From Betaproteobacteria bacterium (lineage in GTDB: Bacteria > Pseudomonadota > Gammaproteobacteria > Burkholderiales > Burkholderiaceae_C), in contig CANFOR010000043.1 in NCBI GenBank assembly GCA_947448675.1, positions 1-15,454 on the forward strand: a stretch of 15,454 nt of DNA, in the 5' to 3' direction. Below the pieces are notes generated by a model that was not told the DNA's origin, ran no database searches, and worked only from the letters and a program-made list of their open reading frames with translations. Below are positions 1 through 6,619 of the stretch, piece after piece (position 1 is the stretch's first letter; every line of letters starts with the position of its first letter). The translations under genes were made by a program, and so were the position numbers.

Positions 1-2
1 AC

Positions 3-1112
3 ACCTACCCCACCGCCACGCATTTGAACTACACCCTGTTCCACCCGGTGGGTGTGTGTGCGTTGGTGAGCCCGTGGAATGTGCCCTTTATGACGGCCAC
101 CTGGAAGGTCGCGCCCTGCTTAGCCTTTGGCAACACAGCGGTGCTCAAGATGAGCGAGCTCTCGCCGCTGAGTGCCGCCCGCTTGGGCGAGCTGGCGCTA
201 GAGGCGGGTGTGCCGCGCGGCGTGCTCAACCTGGTGCACGGCTATGGCGCAGAGGTCGGCGAACCCCTGTGCGCTCACCCCGACGTGCGGGCCATTAGCT
301 TCACCGGCTCTACGGCCACCGGCAACCGCATTGTTAAAAACGCAGGCTTGAAAAAATTCAGCATGGAGCTGGGCGGCAAATCGCCCTTTGTGATTTTTGC
401 CGACGCCGACTTGCCGCGTGCGCTCGATGCAGCCCTTTTCATGATTTTTAGCAACAACGGCGAGCGCTGCACGGCGGGCAGCCGCATCTTGGTGCAGCAC
501 AACATTTATGCCGACTTTGTAGGCCAGTTTGTTGAGCGTGCCAAACGCATCAGCGTGGGCGACCCGCTGGATGAAAAAACCATCATCGGCCCGATGATTA
601 GCCCAGCGCATTTGGCCAAAGTGCGCAGCTACATTGCACTAGGCCCCAAAGAAGGTGCCAGGCTGCTGTGCGGCGGCGTGGACCGCCCCAGCTATGCGCC
701 CGAACTGCCCGAGCGCGTGCGCCAAGGCAACTACGTATGGCCTACGGTGTTTGCCGACGTAGACAACCGCATGCAAATTGCGCAAGAAGAAATATTTGGC
801 CCAGTGGCCTGCTTGATTCCGTTCAAAGACGAAGCCCATGCCATTGCCTTGGCCAACGACATTGCCTACGGTTTGAGCAGCTATGTATGGACCGAGAACA
901 TTGGCCGCGCCCACCGCGTGGCCGCAGCGGTAGAAGCGGGCATGTGCTTCGTCAACAGCCAAAACGTGCGCGACCTGCGCCAACCCTTTGGCGGCACCAA
1001 GGCCAGCGGCACCGGGCGTGAGGGTGGCAGCTGGAGCTACGAAGTGTTTTGCGAGCCCAAAAATGTGGCCGTGTCATTGGGTGGTCACCACATCCCGCAT
1101 TGGGGCGTTTAG
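3..1112 (+). CDS. hpaE: 5-carboxymethyl-2-hydroxymuconate semialdehyde dehydrogenase, 5'-truncated
   Basis: This is an NAD-dependent aldehyde dehydrogenase of the homoprotocatechuate pathway. It oxidises the semialdehyde made by HpaD ring cleavage to 5-carboxymethyl-2-hydroxymuconate in the cytoplasm. The reading frame is open from base 3 and already matches the family before the first possible start (TTG at 24), so that codon is internal and the true start lies off the window. About 369 residues remain of a usual 485-490, so roughly 120 N-terminal residues are missing. Counting from the TTG codon, the family motifs are SPWNVPFMTATWK (16-28), FTGSTATG (93-100), the general-base Glu115 in MELGGKSP, and the catalytic Cys149 (codon 468-470) in NNGERCTAGSR. 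IFGPVA and the C-terminal PFGGTKASGTGREGG are also present. hpaD follows 14 nt after the stop. Identification as HpaE rather than another aldehyde dehydrogenase rests on close sequence resemblance plus the neighbouring hpaDFHI genes. Confidence 0.95.
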   Translation, partial: TYPTATHLNYTLFHPVGVCALVSPWNVPFMTATWKVAPCLAFGNTAVLKMSELSPLSAARLGELALEAGVPRGVLNLVHGYGAEVGEPLCAHPDVRAISFTGSTATGNRIVKNAGLKKFSMELGGKSPFVIFADADLPRALDAALFMIFSNNGERCTAGSRILVQHNIYADFVGQFVERAKRISVGDPLDEKTIIGPMISPAHLAKVRSYIALGPKEGARLLCGGVDRPSYAPELPERVRQGNYVWPTVFADVDNRMQIAQEEIFGPVACLIPFKDEAHAIALANDIAYGLSSYVWTENIGRAHRVAAAVEAGMCFVNSQNVRDLRQPFGGTKASGTGREGGSWSYEVFCEPKNVAVSLGGHHIPHWGV

Positions 1113-1126
1113 TGCAAAATAAACCC

Positions 1127-1996
1127 ATGGGCACCCTCGCACTCGCCGCCAAAATCACCCACGTACCGAGCATGTACCTGTGTGAGTTTCCGGGCCCGCA
1201 TTTTGGCAAGCGCGACGCCGCCATTGCCGGGCATAAAGAGATCGACCGGCGTTGCCGCGCAGCAGGCGTAGACACCATCGTGGTGTTTGATGTGCATTGG
1301 CAGGTCAACAGCGAATACCACATCAACTGCGGGCCGCGCTTCAAGGGCGTGTACACCAGCAACGAGTTGCCGCACTTTATTAAAAATATGCCCTACGACT
1401 ACCCTGGCAACCCGGCGCTAGGCCACGCCATGGCCGACGCGGCCAATGCCATGGGCGTAAAGTCGCGCGCGCACTCTGACACCACGCTCGAACTCGAATA
1501 CGGCACCCTGGTGCCCATGCGCTACATGAACGCCGACCAGCACTACCAAGTGATTTGCGTCAGCGGCTGGTGCGACTGGCACGACTTGCGTGAGAGCGAG
1601 CGCTTTGGCCTGGCCGTGCGCCGCGCCATTGAAGAACGCTACACAGGAACGGTGGCTGTGTTTGCCAGCGGTAGCTTGTCGCACCATTTTGCTGACAATG
1701 GCCGCGCACCCGAATTTGCCTTTAAAACCTACAACGCGTTTTTAGAGCAGGTCGATTTGCGCGTGGTCGAGCTGTGGCAGCGCGGCGAGCACGCGACCGT
1801 GCTCGACATGCTGCCCATGTACGCCGACAAGTGCTGGGGCGAGGGCGACATGCACGATACCGCCATGCTCTACGGCCTGCTCGGTGGCGCGGCCTACACG
1901 GAGAAGGTTGAAGTCATCACCCCTTACTTTGGCTCTAGTGGCACCGGGCAAATCAATGCCATCTTCCCCGTCGTGCCGCTGCCACCCGCAACGTAA
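1127..1996 (+). CDS. hpaD: 3,4-dihydroxyphenylacetate 2,3-dioxygenase
   Basis: HpaD is the ring-cleaving extradiol dioxygenase of class III (LigB-like fold). It opens homoprotocatechuate to 5-carboxymethyl-2-hydroxymuconate semialdehyde using Fe(II) and O2. The ATG at 1127 is chosen because the protein then begins MGTLALAAKITHVPSMY, like E. coli HpcB, and is 289 residues long against about 283 there. An upstream GTG at 1049 would add 26 unrelated residues that overlap hpaE. Likely metal and active-site residues by family alignment are His12 (ITHVPS), His57 (FDVHW) and Glu239 (GEGDMHD). The conserved strings SNELPHFI, LEYGTLVPMRYMN, ASGSLSHHF and FGSSGTGQ(I)NA are present. No strong Shine-Dalgarno sequence is visible, so translation may depend on coupling to hpaE, 14 nt upstream. 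hpaF begins 10 nt after the stop. Confidence 0.96.
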   Translation: MGTLALAAKITHVPSMYLCEFPGPHFGKRDAAIAGHKEIDRRCRAAGVDTIVVFDVHWQVNSEYHINCGPRFKGVYTSNELPHFIKNMPYDYPGNPALGHAMADAANAMGVKSRAHSDTTLELEYGTLVPMRYMNADQHYQVICVSGWCDWHDLRESERFGLAVRRAIEERYTGTVAVFASGSLSHHFADNGRAPEFAFKTYNAFLEQVDLRVVELWQRGEHATVLDMLPMYADKCWGEGDMHDTAMLYGLLGGAAYTEKVEVITPYFGSSGTGQINAIFPVVPLPPAT

Positions 1997-2006
1997 AGCG
2001 CCCACC

Positions 2007-2411
2007 ATGCCCCACCTCGTCATCCTCTACACCCCCAATATCGAAGTGCAAACCGACATGTCGGCCCTGTGCCGCAGCCTGGCCGACACCATGCTGGCCG
2101 TGCGCGATGCAGCGGGCCAACAGGTCTTCCCCACCGGCGGCACGCGGGTGCTGGCCTACCCCGCCGCCCACTACGCGGTGGCCGACGGCAAGGCCGATTA
2201 CGCCTTTGTTTACCTCAACCTGCGGATGGCCCGCGGGCGCAGCGATGCTACAAAAAAAATAGCTGGTGACGCACTGTTGGCGGGCGTTACAGCCCATTTT
2301 GCCCCTATTTTTGAGAGCAGGCACATCGGCATTACCCTGCAAATCGACGAAGGCCACGAGAGCTTTGACGCCAAGCACAGCAACTTGCATCCGCTGTTTA
2401 ACCAAGCCTAA
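2007..2411 (+). CDS. hpaF: 5-carboxymethyl-2-hydroxymuconate delta-isomerase
   Basis: HpaF (CHMI) is a small isomerase of the tautomerase superfamily. It converts 5-carboxymethyl-2-hydroxymuconate to 2-oxohept-3-ene-1,7-dioate. From the ATG at 2007 it is 134 residues long, close to the 126 of the E. coli enzyme. It starts Met-Pro-His, so processing would expose the N-terminal proline that acts as catalytic base in this family. Conserved segments are ADGKADYAFVYLNLRMARGRS (residues about 60-80), THF-like TAHFAPIFESR and the C-terminal NLHPLF. An in-frame extension to 1884 would overlap hpaD and is not accepted. The stretch 2246-2301, coding about residues 81-98, contains an A-rich run that differs in composition from the rest of the gene and resembles the dispersed repeat found elsewhere in the window. 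Protein length relative to E. coli HpaF is unchanged there, so the gene appears intact. Confidence 0.93.
   Translation: MPHLVILYTPNIEVQTDMSALCRSLADTMLAVRDAAGQQVFPTGGTRVLAYPAAHYAVADGKADYAFVYLNLRMARGRSDATKKIAGDALLAGVTAHFAPIFESRHIGITLQIDEGHESFDAKHSNLHPLFNQA
2246..2301 (+). repeat. dispersed repeat, copy A (inside hpaF)
   Basis: It fits the common layout of the four copies without gaps: GCTA, ten AT-rich bases (CAAAAAAAAT), AGC, five bases, ACGCA, ten bases, GC, one base, TT, then a T-run near the end. GGGC and GCCC around GTTACA form a short stem before ATTTT. This copy is in the hpaF reading frame and is the most doubtful of the four. Confidence 0.5.
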
Positions 2412-2413
2412 AC

Positions 2414-3214
2414 ATGCTCAGCCTTGAACAAACCCAAGAACTCGCAGGCGAGCTGCACCAAGCCGAAAAAACCCGCGTGCAGCTAGAGCATTTCAGCAAG
2501 CGTTTTCCCGGTATGGCGGTAGAAGACGGCTATGCCATTCAACGCGCTTGGATGCAACTCAAAGCGGCAGAGGGTCGCAAAACCATAGGCCACAAAATTG
2601 GCCTGACCTCGCGCGCCATGCAGCAAGCCAGCCAGATCAGCGAGCCCGACTACGGCCTGCTGCTTGACGACATGTTGTTTGCGCCGGGCCGCATCCCTGC
2701 TGCGCGCTTTATTGCGCCGCGCGTTGAAGTGGAGCTGGCCTTTGTGCTCAAGAGCAAGTTAGAAGGCGCTGGGCTCACGGTGGCCAAGGTGTTGGCCGCC
2801 ACCGACTACGTCACCCCGGCGATCGAGATCATCGACGCGCGCATCGAGCAGTTTGACCGCCACAGCAAGGCCATGCGCAAGGTGCAAGACACCATCAGCG
2901 ACAACGCCGCCAATGCAGGCATCATCTTGGGCGGCACCAAGTCGCTACCGGGCTCGCTCGACCTGCCCTGGTGCGGCGCGGTGCTGCGGCAAAACGGCGC
3001 AGTTGAAGAAACCGGCCTGGCCGCAGGCGTGCAAGGCCACCCTGCCATTGGCGTGGCCTGGCTGGCCGCCAAACTCGCCACTTGGGGCGAGTGCCTAGAG
3101 GCGGGCGAAATCGTGTTGGCAGGCTCGTTCACCCGCCCCGTAGCCGCTAAGCTGGGCGATGTGTTTGATGCCGACTACGGCCCCTTGGGCCGTTTTGCGT
3201 TCCAATTCGACTGA
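2414..3214 (+). CDS. hpaH: 2-oxo-hept-4-ene-1,7-dioate hydratase
   Basis: HpaH (HpcG) is a metal-dependent vinylpyruvate-type hydratase. It adds water to 2-oxohept-4-ene-1,7-dioate to give 4-hydroxy-2-oxoheptanedioate, the substrate of HpaI. The 266 residues match the usual 267. The metal-binding residues of the family are visible: Glu105 and Glu107 in PRVEVELAF, with Glu138 in PAIEIIDARI. HKIGLTS (60-66) carries the conserved active-site lysine, and DTISDNAANAGIILGG (156-171) is also typical. The ATG at 2414 lies 2 nt after the hpaF stop, and no independent ribosome binding site is evident, so coupled translation is likely. The assignment over related hydratases of other meta pathways, such as XylJ or MhpD, rests on overall similarity to HpcG and on the operon context. 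Confidence 0.95.
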   Translation: MLSLEQTQELAGELHQAEKTRVQLEHFSKRFPGMAVEDGYAIQRAWMQLKAAEGRKTIGHKIGLTSRAMQQASQISEPDYGLLLDDMLFAPGRIPAARFIAPRVEVELAFVLKSKLEGAGLTVAKVLAATDYVTPAIEIIDARIEQFDRHSKAMRKVQDTISDNAANAGIILGGTKSLPGSLDLPWCGAVLRQNGAVEETGLAAGVQGHPAIGVAWLAAKLATWGECLEAGEIVLAGSFTRPVAAKLGDVFDADYGPLGRFAFQFD

Positions 3215-3245
3215 TACTTTTAGTTTTTCAAAGCGAGACAAAACC

Positions 3246-4019
3246 ATGAGCACCCCCCTCAACCCCTTTAAACAAGCCCTGCGCGAGGGCCGCCCGCAAA
3301 TCGGCCTGTGGCTGATGCTGGCCAGCCCCTATGCGACGGAAATCTGCGCCAGTTGCGGCTTTGACTGGCTCTTGATCGACAGCGAGCACGCGCCTAACGA
3401 CGTGCCTATGCTCTTGGGCGCGCTACAGGCCTCGGCGGCCTATGCGCCGCACCCCGTCACCCGCGTGGCCGAAGGCAGCGCCCTGCTCATCAAGCAGCAC
3501 CTTGACCTGGGCGCACAAACTATCTTGGTGCCCATGGTCGACACCGCCGCGCAGGCAGCGCAAATGGTGCAGGCCATGCGCTACCCGCCCCAGGGCATCC
3601 GCGGCGTGGGCGCTGGCAGCGCACGCGCCTCGCGTTGGAGTTCGGTGCCCAACTACCTGCAAAACGCCAACGACGCCGCCTGTTTGCTGGTACAGGCCGA
3701 AACCGCCACCGCCATTGGCAACCTTGACGCGATTACCAATACCGAGGGCGTAGACGGCGTGTTCTTCGGCCCGTCGGACCTGGCCGCCTCGCTGGGCCAC
3801 CTGGGCAATGCGGCCCACCCCGAAGTGCAAAAAGTCATCGAGCAAAGCATTCGCACCGTGCGCGACGCTGGCAAGGCACCGGGCATCCTCACACCCGACG
3901 AAAGCTTGGCCAAACGCTACCTCGACATGGGCGCGCTGTTCGTCTCGGTCGGCATCGACGTGGCCTTGTTAGTGAACAGCGCCCGTGGCCTGGCCAAGCG
4001 CTTCAAGCAGCCTGCGTGA
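3246..4019 (+). CDS. hpaI: 4-hydroxy-2-oxoheptanedioate aldolase
   Basis: HpaI (HpcH) is a divalent-metal-dependent class II pyruvate aldolase. It splits 4-hydroxy-2-oxoheptanedioate into pyruvate and succinate semialdehyde, the last step of the pathway. The ATG at 3246 gives 257 residues (E. coli about 262) beginning with FKQALREGRPQIGLWL. A GTG at 3159 would add 29 residues that overlap hpaH. Active-site residues by alignment are Asp45 and His48 in LLIDSEHAP, Arg73 in VTRVAEG, and the metal ligands Glu152 (VQAETA) and Asp178 (GPSDLA). The string RYPPQGIRGVG (112-122) is characteristic. The gap after hpaH is 31 nt, the widest in this operon. Confidence 0.96.
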   Translation: MSTPLNPFKQALREGRPQIGLWLMLASPYATEICASCGFDWLLIDSEHAPNDVPMLLGALQASAAYAPHPVTRVAEGSALLIKQHLDLGAQTILVPMVDTAAQAAQMVQAMRYPPQGIRGVGAGSARASRWSSVPNYLQNANDAACLLVQAETATAIGNLDAITNTEGVDGVFFGPSDLAASLGHLGNAAHPEVQKVIEQSIRTVRDAGKAPGILTPDESLAKRYLDMGALFVSVGIDVALLVNSARGLAKRFKQPA

Positions 4020-4044
4020 ACCAGCGCAGCAACACGAGCTTGCT

Positions 4045-4818
4045 ATGAGCGAAACCATGTACCTCGACGCACTTCACCCCGACGAGCGCCGCGCCCGCGT
4101 TGAGCTGGCCGCCTGCTACCGCATCTTCGCCATGCTGGGCTGGGCCGAGATGATCTACAACCACATCACCGTGCGCCTACCCGACTCGGTGACGGGCGGT
4201 GAGAAGCAGTTCCTCATCAACCCCTTTGGCCTGCACTACAGCGAGGTCACGGCCAGCAATTTGCTCAAGATCGACTTGGCAGGCAACAAGCTCGACCCAG
4301 CTAACCCTTGGCCCGTCAACCCGGCGGGCTTTACCGTGCACGCCGCCATCCACGCCCATGTGCCGGGCGCGCATTGCATCATGCACACCCACACCACCAA
4401 TGGCCTGGCCGTAGCCTGCAGCCAAAGCGGTTTGGCGCAAAACAATTTTTACTCGGCCCAGCTCGATGGCATGGTGGCCTACCACGCGTTTGAAGGCATC
4501 ACCGTGCACGCCGAAGAAGCGCCACGTTTGCTGGCCAATATGGGCAACAAACCGCTGCTGATCTTGCGCAACCACGGCCTGCTGGTGCACGCGCCCACTC
4601 TGCCCCTGGCCTTTGTGCGCCTGTGGACACTGCAACGCGCCTGCGACGTGCAAGTGGCCCAAGCCGCGCTCGGCCCCGCCATCGCCGTGCCCCAGGCCGT
4701 GGCTGCCAAAACCACGCTCGACGCACTGCAGTTCGACGCCCAATTCGGCGCGGGCCAAGACGTGTTCGATGCCATGACCCGGCTCGTTGACAAGCTCGAC
4801 GCCAGCTATAAAAATTAG
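4045..4818 (+). CDS. class II aldolase/adducin family protein, substrate unknown
   Basis: This 257-residue protein has the class II aldolase/adducin fold. The zinc-ligand pattern is kept: His114 and His116 in IMHTHTTNG, and His177 in RNHGLLVH. When His99 and His114 are aligned with the corresponding histidines of L-fuculose-1-phosphate aldolase (FucA), the position of the FucA catalytic Glu73 is Gly95 (NPAGFTVH). It may therefore not catalyse a retro-aldol reaction. Many bacterial members of this subfamily are named only by fold. The ATG at 4045 is 25 nt after the hpaI stop, and a second ATG at 4057 would also be possible. The gene sits last in the hpa operon, but no role in the textbook homoprotocatechuate route is known for it. 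Its final codons and stop (TAG 4816-4818) lie inside a dispersed repeat copy, 6 nt from the stop of the convergent araC-type gene. Confidence 0.9.
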   Translation: MSETMYLDALHPDERRARVELAACYRIFAMLGWAEMIYNHITVRLPDSVTGGEKQFLINPFGLHYSEVTASNLLKIDLAGNKLDPANPWPVNPAGFTVHAAIHAHVPGAHCIMHTHTTNGLAVACSQSGLAQNNFYSAQLDGMVAYHAFEGITVHAEEAPRLLANMGNKPLLILRNHGLLVHAPTLPLAFVRLWTLQRACDVQVAQAALGPAIAVPQAVAAKTTLDALQFDAQFGAGQDVFDAMTRLVDKLDASYKN

Positions 4819-4859
4819 AGCACTCTACGCACGACTGGTGCGCATTTCGGAAACTTTTT
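4804..4859 (+). repeat. dispersed repeat, copy B (across the convergent stop codons)
   Basis: It has GCTA, ten bases, AGC, five bases, ACGCA at 4827-4831, and CG followed later by TGCGC, ending in TTTTT at 4855-4859. It aligns ungapped with copies C and D. It spans the stops of the class II aldolase gene and of the araC-type gene, and encodes the last residues of both proteins. Confidence 0.65.
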
Positions 4860-5805
4860 CCTCTGAAAAAGTTCGCGCCATGCCAAAGCGCGAGTCCACC
4901 CGACGGCGAAACTCGCTGGGTGTCATGCCTTTGATATTCAAGAAGCGGCGGTTGAAATTGGCCACGTTGTTAAAGCCCACTTCGTAGCAAATATGGGTGA
5001 TCAAACGCTCAGACTCCATCAGCAGTTGGCAGGCCCGGTTGATGCGCACTTGGTTCACAAAGTCGGTAAAGGTGTTGCCCGTGGCACGCCGAAAGAAGCG
5101 TGAAAAACGGCTCTCGGTCATGCCCAGTTCGGTTGCCAATTGGGCCGCGCTCAGCTCTTGGGCAATGTTGTCGGTGATGCGTTTGAGGATGGCGTCGATC
5201 TGGTCGAGCTGGGTGTCGTCATCCACGCTTTGCAACTGGGCTTGCGAGAGCAAACGGTAGTCGGGCCACTGGCTGAGCTCACTCAAAAATTCGCAAAAAG
5301 CGCCCAGCCGGGCCAAGCCGTGGCTGGCCTTGATGCTGTGCCAATGCGCAGTGGCGCGCTCCGACATACCAAAAAATTCAATGCCATTGCGGGCTCGCGC
5401 CAAGAGCGGTAGCAGCTCTTCTAGCTCACGGATATGGCTGGCGGCTTGGGCAATCGGTTGGTGGGCAAATTGGATCACCAGGTCGCGCTCTGCGTAGCCG
5501 CCCTCGGGCAGGTCGAGCGAGATCCAGTTGTGCGGCAAGCGCGGGCCGGTGAGCACCAAGTGGCCGGGCTGAAAGCTGCCAATGTAGTCGCCCACAAAGG
5601 CTTTGCCGCTGGAGGCCACGATGAGGTGTAGCTCGTATTCGTCGTGGTAATGCCAGCGCGCCAGTGGAGTGGGAAAGCCGTGCGCTAGGCAGCGGATCAA
5701 GCCCGTCTCTTCGGGCGGCTCATAGCCCAAAGACGGGCTGCGCGAGAAGTCTTGCTCCAGTTCGGGGTGGAGATGGCGGGGCAGGATGCGGTGGCGCGCG
5801 GGCAT
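4825..5805 (-). CDS. AraC-family transcriptional regulator (polyol operon)
   Basis: This is a 326-residue DNA-binding regulator. Residues about 45-115 form a cupin-like sensor region (ARWHYHDEYELHLIVASSG...GDYIG, FQPGHLVLTGPRLPH). Residues about 204-303 are the AraC/XylS double helix-turn-helix, with ELSAAQLATELGMTESRFSRFFRRATG and the family signature VGFNNVANFNRRFLNIKGMTPSEFR. It is the last gene of the polyol operon, 17 nt after smoS and in the same direction. It is therefore a candidate activator of the smo/dal genes, in line with AraC-type regulators of mannitol operons in pseudomonads; regulating the convergent hpa operon is a weaker alternative. The last 11 or so residues, after FGMARTF, are encoded in repeat copy 4804-4859 and are unlikely to be conserved in homologues. 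Confidence 0.93.
   Translation of the reverse strand: MPARHRILPRHLHPELEQDFSRSPSLGYEPPEETGLIRCLAHGFPTPLARWHYHDEYELHLIVASSGKAFVGDYIGSFQPGHLVLTGPRLPHNWISLDLPEGGYAERDLVIQFAHQPIAQAASHIRELEELLPLLARARNGIEFFGMSERATAHWHSIKASHGLARLGAFCEFLSELSQWPDYRLLSQAQLQSVDDDTQLDQIDAILKRITDNIAQELSAAQLATELGMTESRFSRFFRRATGNTFTDFVNQVRINRACQLLMESERLITHICYEVGFNNVANFNRRFLNIKGMTPSEFRRRVDSRFGMARTFSEEKVSEMRTSRA
4852..4873. other. perfect 9-bp inverted repeat at the convergent operon ends
   Basis: AACTTTTTC, a 4-nt loop CTCT, and GAAAAAGTT pair perfectly. The left arm is the end of repeat copy B. It lies 34 nt after the hpa operon stop and within the 3' end of the araC-type gene. It is AU-rich with no trailing U-run, so it is not a standard terminator, but it could act on both converging transcripts. 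Confidence 0.4.
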
Positions 5806-5822
5806 GCGGTCTAGTTTAGGCC

Positions 5823-6617
5823 TTAACCCATCACACTGCCGCCGTCTACGTTCAGGGTTTGCGCGGTGATGTAGCTGGCTTCGTCACTGGCCAAAAACAC
5901 GGCGGCGCCAGCAATGTCACTGGGTGAGCCCATGTAACCCAGAGGAACGGCCAAACCGACCTGGCGTTTTTTTTCACCAATTGGTAGGTTCTCGTATTTG
6001 GCAAACAATGCGTCCACACCCGCCCACATGGGTGTGTCCACTACGCCGGGCGAGATGGCGTTGACGCGGATTTTGTGCGGCGCCATTGCCAGCGCCGCGC
6101 TTTGGGTGTAGCTGATGACGGCCGCTTTACTGGCGCAGTAATGCGAGACCAAGGCCTCGCCGCGCCGCCCGGCTTGCGAGGCCATATTGATCACCGAGGC
6201 GTTCTTCATGCCATTCGCCAGCATGCGGGCCAGGCTCTTTTGCATCACAAAAAACATACCTTTGACATTGACGGAAAAAACTTTGTCGTAGCTGGCTTCC
6301 GTGCTTTCAAGCAAGGGTGCCATATCAAAAACGGCGGCGTTGTTGAAGAGCACATGGATGTTGCCAAATCGCTTTTCAGCAGCATCGAGCAGGCCATCAA
6401 TTTGCGCCATGTGGGTGATGTCGGCTTGCACATAATGGACATGCCCAGCCGCAATGGCGTCGGCCAATGCGAGCGGCGCCTTGGAGCTTATGTCGGCCAC
6501 AGTACACACAGCGCCTTGCGCCATATAGGCCTGCGCTACGGCCAGGCCTATTCCACCACCGGCACCGGTTAATACGGCATGCTTGCCTTGTAGGCGACCA
6601 CTGCTTGCTACGTTCAT
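5823..6617 (-). CDS. smoS: short-chain polyol (sorbitol/L-iditol-type) dehydrogenase
   Basis: This is a classical short-chain dehydrogenase/reductase of 264 residues. It closely resembles the sorbitol (polyol) dehydrogenase SmoS of Rhodobacter, which oxidises sorbitol to fructose and also acts on other polyols. With ATG at 6617 as start, the Rossmann motif TGAGGGIG is at 17-24, Asp42 at the end of the second strand favours NAD over NADP, NNAA is at 92-95, and the catalytic set is Asn117, Ser147, Tyr160 and Lys164 (YCASK). Shared family strings are NMASQAGRRGEALV and YENLPIGEKKRQVG. A TTG at 6623 would add two residues and overlap the dalD stop. The ATG is preferred because AAAGGG sits 7 nt upstream of it. 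The gene follows dalD with a 2-nt gap and precedes the regulator by 17 nt. Confidence 0.93.
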   Translation of the reverse strand: MNVASSGRLQGKHAVLTGAGGGIGLAVAQAYMAQGAVCTVADISSKAPLALADAIAAGHVHYVQADITHMAQIDGLLDAAEKRFGNIHVLFNNAAVFDMAPLLESTEASYDKVFSVNVKGMFFVMQKSLARMLANGMKNASVINMASQAGRRGEALVSHYCASKAAVISYTQSAALAMAPHKIRVNAISPGVVDTPMWAGVDALFAKYENLPIGEKKRQVGLAVPLGYMGSPSDIAGAAVFLASDEASYITAQTLNVDGGSVMG

Positions 6618-6619
6618 TT

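Noticed and set aside
198..611. Long antisense open frame over hpaE, with similar frames over hpaD, the class II aldolase and the transporter genes
   Set aside because: Each lies opposite a strongly supported gene; high GC content suppresses stops in the other frames, and none shows a known domain.
1049..1126. Upstream GTG extension of hpaD
   Set aside because: The 26 extra residues overlap hpaE and have no counterpart in the HpcB family, whose proteins begin at the ATG at 1127.
1884..2006. Upstream extension of hpaF into hpaD
   Set aside because: It would bury the catalytic N-terminal proline that follows the ATG at 2007.
3159..3245. Upstream GTG extension of hpaI
   Set aside because: It overlaps hpaH and adds residues not found in HpaI proteins; the ATG at 3246 gives the usual length.
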